6,522 nt of DNA from Pseudomonadota bacterium (GCA_021813195.1 JAKALI010000240.1:1-6522); one strand, 5' to 3'. Positions 1 to 5,877 are shown, numbered from the stretch's first letter. Translations and numbers: made by a program. The notes: generated from the letters alone by a model not told the origin.

Positions 1-1068
1 CTGAAGCTGGCCAACCAACAGGAGCATCGGCGCGGACGCTACGCGAACGCCCTGGTCGAGACCACCAACCGCGAGATCGCGATCCAGCGCTTGGATATCG
101 CCTATCAAGCGAGTCACAGCCTGATCTTCGGCATTGAGCGGGTGGCGATCATCTGGCTGGCCGCGCTGATGGTGCTGAAAGGCGAGTTCAGCGCCGGCAT
201 GCTGATCGCCTTTGCGGCGTATGCGGACCAGTTCACCAATCGGGCAGCGGGCCTGATCGACAAATGGAACGACTTCCGCATGCTGGGCCTGCATGCCGAG
301 CGCGTGGCCGATATCGCTTTGACACCGGCCGAAACCAACCTCGAAGCCGGTTACGCCGGCCCGTTGCCCACTGCCTGCGTGGAGGTGAAAAACCTCGGCT
401 TCCGCTATGCCGAGGGCGAACCCTGGGTCCTCAAGGACTGCAATCTCAGGATCGAAGCGGGCGAGTGCGTGGCCATCACCGGGCCCTCCGGTTGCGGCAA
501 AACCACCCTGGCCAAGCTGGTGTTGGGCCTGCTGGAACCGACCGAAGGTCAGATCCTGTTCGGCGGCATCGATATCCGCAAGCTGGGTCTGGCACGTTAC
601 CGCAGTACGGTCGCCGCCGTGATGCAGGACGACCAGCTCTTTGCTGGATCGATCGCCGACAATATCGCCTTCTTCGATTCTGACTCGACTCCGCTCAAGG
701 TCGAGGCCGCGGCCCGGCTCGCCCACATCCACGACGAGATCGTGGCCATGCCGATGGGCTACCAGAGCTTGGTCGGTGACATGGGCTCGAGCCTGTCCGG
801 CGGGCAGAAGCAGCGTGTGCTGCTGGCGCGCGCCTTGTACCGCCGGCCCCAGCTTCTAGTTCTGGACGAGGCGACCAGTCACCTCGACGTCGCCAATGAG
901 CGAGAAGTCAATATGGTCATTCAACGAATGAAATTGACCCGGCTGGTGATCGCACATCGCCCGGAAACGATCGCTGGAGCTGATCTTATTATCGTTTTTG
1001 ATAAAGGACAAGTATTCTCTGAAGCGCGATCTAATTCTGTGAAACAATCAGCAAACATCACGAAATAA
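1..1068 (+). CDS. CvaB-type bacteriocin ABC exporter, C-terminal part (5' end outside window)
   Basis: This inner-membrane ABC exporter would cleave double-glycine leaders and secrete the peptides encoded downstream. The frame is open from base 1, so the gene starts upstream; the TTG at 91 is internal. Visible are the end of the transmembrane domain (hydrophobic stretch about 120-240, including GEFSAGMLIAF) and a complete nucleotide-binding domain: Walker A GPSGCGKTT (481-507), Q-loop Gln (625-627), signature LSGGQKQR (793-816), Walker B LLVLDEA with catalytic Glu (853-873), D-loop SHLD, and switch His (955-957). All ATPase motifs are intact. An N-terminal C39 peptidase domain is expected for this family but cannot be seen here. 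Codons are GC-rich until about 890, then become AT-rich to the stop, which suggests a mosaic gene. A diverged second copy lies at 5877-6522. The family call is secure; the substrate is inferred from neighbours. Confidence 0.93.
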   Translation: MKLANQQEHRRGRYANALVETTNREIAIQRLDIAYQASHSLIFGIERVAIIWLAALMVLKGEFSAGMLIAFAAYADQFTNRAAGLIDKWNDFRMLGLHAERVADIALTPAETNLEAGYAGPLPTACVEVKNLGFRYAEGEPWVLKDCNLRIEAGECVAITGPSGCGKTTLAKLVLGLLEPTEGQILFGGIDIRKLGLARYRSTVAAVMQDDQLFAGSIADNIAFFDSDSTPLKVEAAARLAHIHDEIVAMPMGYQSLVGDMGSSLSGGQKQRVLLARALYRRPQLLVLDEATSHLDVANEREVNMVIQRMKLTRLVIAHRPETIAGADLIIVFDKGQVFSEARSNSVKQSANITK

Positions 1069-1102
1069 AACGCAGTATGGGTCGGACCTGCTAGCGTAAT
1101 TC

Positions 1103-1107
1103 AGGAG
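1103..1107 (+). promoter_or_regulatory. Ribosome binding site AGGAG that decides a TTG start
   Basis: AGGAG lies 9 bases before the TTG at 1117. The nearer ATG at 1109 reads only three codons before a stop (ATG CAA AAT TGA), so the TTG is the likely start of the MauE-thioredoxin gene. Confidence 0.7.
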
Positions 1108-1116
1108 TATGCAAAA

Positions 1117-2037
1117 TTGATCGTAAATAACATTTGGTTATTCATCGAAGCGTATGTTGTCGCGCAATTCTTTATTATATCAATAGCAACTAAAGTACTA
1201 GATGCGAGACAAGTAATCGAATGGATCTGCCAGAACTTGACCAAGGGTAGTGTCCTTTCCGCAAAAATTGTTTACACCTTGATTTTGGCCTTCGAATTGG
1301 CTGCATGCGGCATAGCTGTTTTTTTGGGGGGCGAGCATGGGTTGATTCCAGTCATATTGATAGCATCAGCAGTCGGTCTATCTTTGGCTTCAAAAATTAT
1401 CTTTAAAAAGTCCGAAGGTTGTCCATGCTTTGGCTTGGCATCTATGAATTCTGGTTTGGACGCAAGAAACATCTCAATTGCGCTGGCGCTGATTGTTAGC
1501 GGGTTATACACAACAAGTTCTCTTTTTAAGCACATTGCCAGCGAGTCACTTGCCATCGCGCTAATTGGCATACTCGGAACATCGATATTTTTTGTATCGT
1601 CAGCGGTGCAAAAGAAGATGCTATATGGTTCGCGCTATGCGCTCAAGAAAATGCTCAAGTCACCTACAGATGCATCCGAAATTGAGCGTCCAGCCGCTGT
1701 TGTATTCCTTTCAGCTCACTGTACGGTGTGTATATCTTTTTTAAAATATATCGAAGAATTTTCAAAACTATATGCAAAACATGTTCATATCTATCTATCA
1801 GTTTACGGTTATGGCCTTTCTGAAAGAGCGAAATTTGGTGAGGCAATACTCTTGGCGAACAGCGATGAGCACCTCGGGCAAGTATATGGCGTTAAAAATG
1901 TGCCCACACTAGTATTATTACAAGATGACGGGCAGATTATTAAATTCCGTGGAATCGATGCTTGCGGCTTAGCTCTCACGCGAATCGCATATGCTGGCGC
2001 ATTCCGTCAACTTTCAGGACAACAAACAAGTAAGTGA
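1117..2037 (+). CDS. MauE-like membrane protein fused to a thioredoxin-like domain
   Basis: This 306-residue protein is probably a membrane thiol-disulfide oxidoreductase. About five hydrophobic segments occur (roughly residues 6-26, 46-70, 75-96, 118-136, 143-164). The loop after the third carries CPCFG (102-106), as in MauE/DoxX-like proteins of methylamine dehydrogenase maturation. A thioredoxin-like domain follows (about 192-295), with active site CTVC (202-205) and the typical cis-proline loop VPTLVLL (Pro263). In methylamine systems MauE and the thioredoxin-like MauD are separate proteins, so this resembles a fusion. It starts at TTG after an AGGAG site, 48 bases downstream of the exporter, and is AT-rich. 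Its place beside two-cysteine peptide precursors suggests a role in forming or isomerising their disulfide, which is inference. Five helices would put the thioredoxin domain in the periplasm, but the Lys/Arg-rich stretch at 166-181 argues for the cytoplasm, so topology is unresolved. Confidence 0.82.
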   Translation: MIVNNIWLFIEAYVVAQFFIISIATKVLDARQVIEWICQNLTKGSVLSAKIVYTLILAFELAACGIAVFLGGEHGLIPVILIASAVGLSLASKIIFKKSEGCPCFGLASMNSGLDARNISIALALIVSGLYTTSSLFKHIASESLAIALIGILGTSIFFVSSAVQKKMLYGSRYALKKMLKSPTDASEIERPAAVVFLSAHCTVCISFLKYIEEFSKLYAKHVHIYLSVYGYGLSERAKFGEAILLANSDEHLGQVYGVKNVPTLVLLQDDGQIIKFRGIDACGLALTRIAYAGAFRQLSGQQTSK

Positions 2038-2308
2038 GATGTATGCGCCCGCTATTGGGCATTATTGAAGCTGCGCTTGATGTACTGCGCCGACAGAGCT
2101 CCTGCTCCCATTCTGCATTCAGCTATACGAGTCATCAATAGTGTGAGAAGTGACCAGTTGAGTCTTAACGCCGATGTCGGCACGGTGCAAATTGCCGACT
2201 TGTCTGGGAGTGAGTGACATGCGTACGATCTAATTTTATTTGAAGGCTGGCCTGTCGTGAACAAACGTTGCAAGAGCCGTCTCCAGAATGGCTGATTTTC
2301 GGATTTGC

Positions 2309-2331
2309 GTCGGGCTTCGTAGCTGCCCGAC
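2309..2331. repeat. Perfect 7-bp inverted repeat (hairpin)
   Basis: GTCGGGC (2309-2315) and GCCCGAC (2325-2331) flank a 9-base loop. No T-run follows on either strand, so a rho-independent terminator is unlikely. It lies about 80 bases before the first peptide gene and could be an mRNA structure or an operator. The pairing is certain; the function is unknown. Confidence 0.5.
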
Positions 2332-2397
2332 AAGTTCAGGGTGAGCATGCTTCTGACGCACCAACGACGTCTTTGAAACCTAGTAATGCAACTTAAC

Positions 2398-2402
2398 AGG
2401 AG
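2398..2402 (+). promoter_or_regulatory. Ribosome binding site of first peptide precursor
   Basis: AGGAG lies 9 bases before ATG 2412. It supports translation of this short gene, which might otherwise be dismissed as noise. Confidence 0.7.
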
Positions 2403-2411
2403 AATCGTGCG

Positions 2412-2633
2412 ATGAGAGAGATTAGTTTTGCCGAGATTAAGAGTGTAACTGGCGGAGTAACGGGCTATGGTGTTTGCGTGGGCCTAGTGTCTCTTTACAC
2501 AGGCGACGTCTTTGCTGCAGTGGGCGGCGCGCTCACGTCAGAAACAGGTCCCGGGGCGATCGCTGTTGGAATGGGATCCTTTTCGCTTGGTTCCTGGATC
2601 GGGCAAGAAGCAGGCTCCCATCTTTGCTCTTGA
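2412..2633 (+). CDS. Double-glycine-leader microcin-like precursor peptide 1
   Basis: This 73-residue precursor has a 15-residue leader MREISFAEIKSVTGG, very like the leaders of class II microcins such as microcin V (MRTLTLNELDSVSGG). Cleavage after Gly-Gly by a CvaB-type exporter would release a 58-residue core that starts VTGYGVCVG and ends SHLCS. The core is rich in Gly, Ala and hydrophobic residues, contains a GxxxG (GSWIG), and has two cysteines at core positions 7 and 57, nearly at the two ends. It has no Lys or Arg and three acidic residues, which is unusual for a bacteriocin. The C-terminal residue is Ser. A good ribosome binding site precedes ATG 2412. Precursor 2 starts 26 bases after the stop, with a related leader and the same cysteine layout. 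Precursor identity is well supported; antibacterial activity is inferred. Confidence 0.85.
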   Translation: MREISFAEIKSVTGGVTGYGVCVGLVSLYTGDVFAAVGGALTSETGPGAIAVGMGSFSLGSWIGQEAGSHLCS

Positions 2634-2646
2634 CTTTCAACTCACC

Positions 2647-2653
2647 AAGGAGA
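2647..2653 (+). promoter_or_regulatory. Ribosome binding site of second peptide precursor
   Basis: AAGGAGA lies 6 bases before ATG 2660, inside the 26-base gap after precursor 1. It fixes the start at 2660 rather than further upstream in the longer open frame that reaches back to 2474. Confidence 0.75.
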
Positions 2654-2659
2654 TCATCC

Positions 2660-2875
2660 ATGAAAACTCTGACATTCGAAGAAATTAAAGCAGTGACAGG
2701 TGGCTCGTGGGACTCATGTGTTGGCATGTTTGGCCTTGCAGGTGGTGGCGTTGGCGCAATCGCTGCTGGAGGTGCAGCCATTCTAACTGACGGGGTAGGC
2801 ATCGGCATGGCGGGAACAATTGTTACTTTTGGGGGTTCGTTAGGTGCGATTGCTGGTGATTTCTTCTGTTCATAG
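2660..2875 (+). CDS. Double-glycine-leader microcin-like precursor peptide 2
   Basis: This 71-residue precursor has leader MKTLTFEEIKAVTGG, identical to that of precursor 1 at 9 of 15 positions (M, F, E, I, K, V, T, G, G). The 56-residue core begins SWDSCVGMF and ends GDFFCS, with cysteines at core positions 5 and 55 and a terminal Ser, mirroring peptide 1. It is extremely Gly/Ala-rich with several GxxxG spacings (GGGVG, GVGIG, GGSLG, GAIAG), as seen in membrane-inserting peptides. It has no Lys or Arg and three Asp residues. The two genes are adjacent, each with its own strong ribosome binding site, and only one immunity candidate follows, so the peptides may act as a pair; two independent microcins are the alternative. 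The frame is open upstream of 2660, but the ribosome binding site and leader similarity favour this start. Confidence 0.87.
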   Translation: MKTLTFEEIKAVTGGSWDSCVGMFGLAGGGVGAIAAGGAAILTDGVGIGMAGTIVTFGGSLGAIAGDFFCS

Positions 2876-3114
2876 TTGATAATGCCATGCATGAGCGGCT
2901 GGGTCCTTGATTGTAATTGAACTCGCTATTTCATCAAGGATCCTGCCCTTTTGGTTGGCTTTTTATACTGACTCTCGCAAGCCAAAAGAAGGTCTTAATC
3001 ACCGCGTCCACGCTAGACTTGTAAATGAACGCGAAGCGAAGCTGAGTAAATCAGAGTATCTTAGCTGGCTACCGCCAACGTTCAGCAGGTTAACGCCACT
3101 CAACAGGTCGGTAA

Positions 3115-3120
3115 AGAGGA
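3115..3120 (+). promoter_or_regulatory. Ribosome binding site of immunity candidate
   Basis: AGAGGA lies 8 bases before ATG 3129. It argues for this start over the TTG at 2907 in the same frame, which has no recognisable ribosome binding site. Confidence 0.6.
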
Positions 3121-3128
3121 TTTTAGAA

Positions 3129-3320
3129 ATGAAGAACAATCAACGTGAGTCTAGATACGTCAAGCTGTACGGTGTTGCCAGCATGTTTATTTTCTTGAGT
3201 TATGTGTTTTGGTCCAATGAGGTTATTAAATATATTTTCGGAATCTCTGGGGTCGTTTTATTTTTAATCACATTATTTTTCGATATCCGGCGCAGAAAAT
3301 CCTCCGCGAGCCCCCCGTAA
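3129..3320 (+). CDS. Small two-helix membrane protein, candidate immunity protein
   Basis: I do not recognise a family for this 63-residue protein. It has a charged N-terminus (KNNQRESRYVK), a hydrophobic segment at about residues 13-28, a short polar turn (SNEVIK), a second hydrophobic segment at about 35-51, and a strongly basic tail (DIRRRK). By the positive-inside rule both ends should be cytoplasmic, giving a helical hairpin in the inner membrane. Small membrane proteins of this size beside class II microcin genes are commonly immunity proteins, and this is the only such candidate in the window; that role is inference from size, topology and position. The frame is open upstream to 2895, with a possible TTG start at 2907 that would give 137 residues. 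The start at 3129 is preferred because of its ribosome binding site. Codons are AT-rich like the precursors. Confidence 0.65.
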   Translation: MKNNQRESRYVKLYGVASMFIFLSYVFWSNEVIKYIFGISGVVLFLITLFFDIRRRKSSASPP

Positions 3321-3468
3321 CGCGAACACCGCAGAAGTAGAACTTTCTAGCATGTTTGAGCCAGGAAGTTCCCATAAAGAAGTCACGGTTCACGGAGACG
3401 CAGACTATCTCGAACAGGGTCTTCATGCGCTCCGGACCTTCACCGGCTACCCGGCATCCGCCTGCTTC

Positions 3469-3472
3469 AGGA
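3469..3472 (+). promoter_or_regulatory. Ribosome binding site that decides the start of the SelO-like gene
   Basis: AGGA lies 6 bases before ATG 3479. The frame is open back to a TTG at 3356, but the 41 extra residues lack a ribosome binding site and read like random sequence rich in Ser, Thr, Arg and Pro. Confidence 0.55.
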
Positions 3473-3478
3473 TCGAGA

Positions 3479-5275
3479 ATGAATCTCGACATATCGCAGT
3501 TCAACGATTTACTTGTCGACTTTCCTGCTTCACATGTGAAAGACGCTGCAGCTATTTGGGTTACCAAGCAAGCGTTAGAGGACGCTGTTCTTGAGCGGCC
3601 GGACGCTTGGACGAAGGCTTCTGTGCAGAAGAGATTTGCGTACTGCATTCCAAGTACAGAAACTTTTGCTGGGTTATCGTTTGACGAAAGTGATCGAACT
3701 CGCTTATATGCCGATCGCTACGGCGGAGTCGGCATCGGCCCGAACGGCGGCGCGGGGCGAACAGGTATTGTTGATGGGTTTCAAATCAAGGGAATAGGGA
3801 AAACACCTTTGCTTGGGAAGTATCCAGATAACATGGAGTGGCATTTCAATGGCGGCATGAGTCTTATAGATGGGGTATTGGAGGCAATCAACTCCGAGGT
3901 ATTTGGGCACATTCTGCCTGTTGGCGTCGTTAAAGTTTGTGCGTTGATCTATCTTGGCCCCGAGGCCGCCTATATGCCGACAGGCGATTGGGGGAGTGAA
4001 AGGGGGCCTGGGGCGCTGCTGGTGCGGGAGTCCTGCCTTCGGCCTGCCCACTTCCTTCGCGCCGCTCACTTCAAGGTCCGAAGCGAGTGCCAGGGATTGA
4101 TCGACGACGTCGAGCGGACGCGCCGAGTGAACAAGCAACTGTTCGCGCAGCTCGGCGGCCATCACGGAGTCATCCGCCAGGTTGGGGATTTTCTCTCCCG
4201 CTGCGCACAGCAGTTTGCATTCGCACAGGCATTCCGCATCTGGCACGGGGTGCTTTCGCCATCCAACCTTGCCTTTGACGGCCGTTGGCTGGACCTGACC
4301 AACATCGGGTTTGTCGACAGCGGCGTCAATTACTGCAGCGGGGACGGCCAAGTGCCATTTTATTCCGAAGGCGTCACGGTGCTCAAGTACTTGGAGGAGT
4401 TCATCTACACCTACACCAAATACAACCACATGGAGTTCAACATCAAGCCGTTGGCAAAGTATTACCTAGAAGAGATGAATGCGGCCACGATGCTTTATAC
4501 CGCTAACCTTCTTGGGCTTTCGGCAGATCCCATCGAAGATCAGGTTGCCAAGCGATCCCTTGAGCACGTGACTGCCGTCCTCCGGCGGGCCCTGGAAGGC
4601 GATACACGCATTGTCTATGGGGCCCCAACAGGTTTGCTGGCCGATCCCGTCGGCGGCGTGCTGGAGTCGTTGTTTCTGGGTCTGGCGGAGCCGTCTAAAG
4701 GATCGTACGACACCGCTTGGCATATCCGAACCCTCTTCGAGCATAAATACCGGACAGGCCCGCACCGCTGTTCGTATGCGAGCTTTGTCATCGATGCCGC
4801 CATTCAGTCCTTGAAAAAGGCTTATTTCTACACATTCTTTCGCAGCGGGCGCATTGCCGGACGAATCCTGGAGCTGCTGAGGCACGAAAGCCATGAATTT
4901 TTCGGGCCCTATATCGACGCCTACGCGGACGTAGCGGAATGGGTTTTCCAAAAGGACACGACGGCTTCGAGCATTATCTTCAGTTCGCCCGAATGGCTCT
5001 TGAGCTATGACCGCCATAGCGAACGGTACACGGTGACAAAGGATCGCCGAGAAATTGCGCGCTTGCGATCGGCTACGGAACTGGCGAGCTGGCTCCGGGA
5101 CTGCCCTGCGACGGCGTTGACGCTCGATGGTCATGACTTCAAACCCATGCTTTTCCGTTTGCTGGATGTGCTGGATCGCCTGGAGACGCTCGGGTGTGAT
5201 CGTGAAGTCCCGACGCCTCCCTCGAATGCCTCGTGTGGTGGCCCAGCAGACCGATCCGTGATGAGCGCGGGGTGA
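3479..5275 (+). CDS. SelO-like (pseudokinase-fold) enzyme, probable MchC/MceJ-type microcin maturation protein
   Basis: This 598-residue soluble protein carries, in order, motifs I recognise from the SelO/YdiU protein adenylyltransferases: a Gly-rich loop (81-96, YGGVGIGPNGGAGRTG), FQIKGIGKTP with the nucleotide-binding Lys (104) matching SelO LxLKGAGxTP, INSEVFGHILPVGV with Glu140 matching SEAMxxLGIPTTR, ALLVRESCLRPAHF (Arg183, Arg188), and HGVLSPSN...WLDLTNIGFVD (His256, Asn263, Asp272) matching SelO HGVxNTDNM...DYGPxGFxD. All catalytic positions appear kept, so ATP use and possibly AMP transfer are plausible. About 300 C-terminal residues have no recognised domain, making it longer than SelO (about 480). 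Four bases separate it from the HlyC-like gene. In microcin E492/H47 clusters, MceJ/MchC works with the HlyC-like MceI/MchD to modify the microcin C-terminus in an ATP-dependent reaction. The equivalence is inferred from gene pairing and order. Confidence 0.68.
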   Translation: MNLDISQFNDLLVDFPASHVKDAAAIWVTKQALEDAVLERPDAWTKASVQKRFAYCIPSTETFAGLSFDESDRTRLYADRYGGVGIGPNGGAGRTGIVDGFQIKGIGKTPLLGKYPDNMEWHFNGGMSLIDGVLEAINSEVFGHILPVGVVKVCALIYLGPEAAYMPTGDWGSERGPGALLVRESCLRPAHFLRAAHFKVRSECQGLIDDVERTRRVNKQLFAQLGGHHGVIRQVGDFLSRCAQQFAFAQAFRIWHGVLSPSNLAFDGRWLDLTNIGFVDSGVNYCSGDGQVPFYSEGVTVLKYLEEFIYTYTKYNHMEFNIKPLAKYYLEEMNAATMLYTANLLGLSADPIEDQVAKRSLEHVTAVLRRALEGDTRIVYGAPTGLLADPVGGVLESLFLGLAEPSKGSYDTAWHIRTLFEHKYRTGPHRCSYASFVIDAAIQSLKKAYFYTFFRSGRIAGRILELLRHESHEFFGPYIDAYADVAEWVFQKDTTASSIIFSSPEWLLSYDRHSERYTVTKDRREIARLRSATELASWLRDCPATALTLDGHDFKPMLFRLLDVLDRLETLGCDREVPTPPSNASCGGPADRSVMSAG

Positions 5276-5279
5276 GACG

Positions 5280-5720
5280 TTGTACAAGAAACTTCCCGAC
5301 GATTTCAGTCTCATGTGCGACCTGCGGACATCGCGGCCCGCGTTGCTTTCGTCCGAAATCCTTCGGATGGTCAAGTATTCGGTGCTGTCCAACAAATACA
5401 AGATTTATTTGGATACGAATGGCTTGCCAATGGGCTATCTTGCCTGGGCGGATGTCAATGCCGAAACGCTGCTGCGTATCGCCAGGGCGGGACTTTTTCC
5501 GAAGTATCTCTATGAATGGGAAGAGGGCGATATCCGGCTTTTTGTAGATGGTCTCCTGCTCGGAAGCCGAGGATTGCCACTATGGCGATCGCTTGTCGCC
5601 GAAGCCCTCGGCAATGCCATGCAAGTTGCCTTCGTCAAGCGAGGGAAAATGAAGTATTACGTGAAACACAGTGTGCGCTTCTCGGCGCTTCCACTGACTG
5701 AGCTATCCCGTGTCGCTTAG
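5280..5720 (+). CDS. HlyC-like acyltransferase, probable MchD/MceI-type microcin maturation protein
   Basis: This 146-residue protein matches the core of toxin-activating acyltransferases (HlyC family): KIYLDTNGLPMGYLAWADVN (41-60) resembles the YxxxDExGxPVGYxxWA strand pair, and EEGDIRLFVDGLLLG (81-95) resembles SGDRxWFIDWxAPFG, keeping the catalytic-type Asp (90). By spacing from Tyr40, the position of the catalytic His of HlyC (His23) is Arg19 here, and the only His in the protein is His130, near the C-terminus. It may therefore not use the lysine-acylation chemistry of HlyC. The start is TTG 5280, 4 bases after the upstream stop, with GGTGA ahead of it; an in-frame TGA at 5262 excludes a longer protein, and ATG 5313 is an alternative. 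Tight coupling to the SelO-like gene mirrors the MceI/MceJ pair of siderophore-microcin clusters. Confidence 0.75.
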   Translation: MYKKLPDDFSLMCDLRTSRPALLSSEILRMVKYSVLSNKYKIYLDTNGLPMGYLAWADVNAETLLRIARAGLFPKYLYEWEEGDIRLFVDGLLLGSRGLPLWRSLVAEALGNAMQVAFVKRGKMKYYVKHSVRFSALPLTELSRVA

Positions 5721-5877
5721 ACCGGTGTCCGAAGTTCAAGGGCAAGATCATGATGACCGCTTCGTGGGGAAAGACGACTATGTCCTCGGTAAGGCGCTTG
5801 ATCGGGCAAAAGTCGCAACATTATTCTCAGCAGGCGGCCCGTACGGTTGCGGAGCTAGTGTAGTGCTTCGTAATTAA
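5710..5877 (+). CDS. Possible 55-residue ORF of unknown function
   Basis: The frame runs from GTG 5710, overlapping the end of the acyltransferase gene by 11 bases, to TAA 5875-5877. A second GTG at 5725 is possible. It has no ATG and no clear ribosome binding site. The product includes DDYVLGKALDRAKVATLFSA followed by a Gly/Cys turn and ends SVVLRN, a protein-like composition with GC-rich third positions. I recognise no family. It could be a short gene of the operon or the 3' remnant of a larger gene lost in a rearrangement. Its stop overlaps an ATG (TAATG) of the downstream exporter fragment. Confidence 0.3.
   Translation: MSLRPVSEVQGQDHDDRFVGKDDYVLGKALDRAKVATLFSAGGPYGCGASVVLRN

Larger units (their letters stand above)
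2038..2411 (+). other. Gene-poor spacer with small ORF fragments and a hairpin
   Basis: This 374-base spacer between the oxidoreductase and the peptide genes has no convincing gene and no promoter that I can defend. It holds short frames of protein-like composition: ATG 2043 to 2141 (begins MRPLLGIIEAALDVLRRQ), ATG 2080 to 2217 (ends SLNADVGTVQIADLSGSE), and an open stretch 2244 to 2396 that includes EPSPEWLIFGFASGFVAAR. They lie in different frames and may be remnants of a broken gene. ATG 2219 (MRTI then stop) resembles the first residues of a microcin leader but ends at once. A weak GCCC/GGGC stem (2047-2060) lies just after the upstream stop. The promoter for the precursors may lie here. 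Confidence 0.5.

Noticed and set aside
2052..2348. 98-codon minus-strand frame in the spacer
   Set aside because: It has no clear ribosome binding site and no family signature, and it is the only minus-strand candidate in a plus-strand operon.
2340..2411. Sigma-70 promoter for the precursor genes
   Set aside because: TTGAAA at 2373 and TAGTAA at 2381 cannot be paired at a 16-18 base spacing. No other convincing -35/-10 pair was found by eye.
2474..2659. Upstream extension of precursor 2 to base 2474
   Set aside because: It would overlap precursor 1 in another frame and destroy the leader, whereas ATG 2660 has a strong ribosome binding site and a matching 15-residue leader.
2955..2985. TTGGCTT/AAGCCAA inverted repeat as a terminator after the precursors
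   Set aside because: The loop is 17 bases long and no T-run follows the second arm. It is AT-rich enough to arise by chance.
3352..3594. ATG-started 80-codon plus-strand frame before and overlapping the SelO-like gene
   Set aside because: It has a weak ribosome binding site and runs into the start of a better-supported gene in another frame. No family is recognisable, although its first 40 residues are not implausible.
3704..4429. 241-codon open frame on the minus strand
   Set aside because: It lies opposite the SelO-like gene, whose motifs are recognisable on the plus strand. The minus-strand product has no recognisable motif and a GC-driven composition.
4466..5401. 311-codon open frame on the minus strand
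   Set aside because: It overlaps the SelO-like and acyltransferase genes antisense. It is Arg/Gln-rich with no domain I recognise, so it is read as a shadow.
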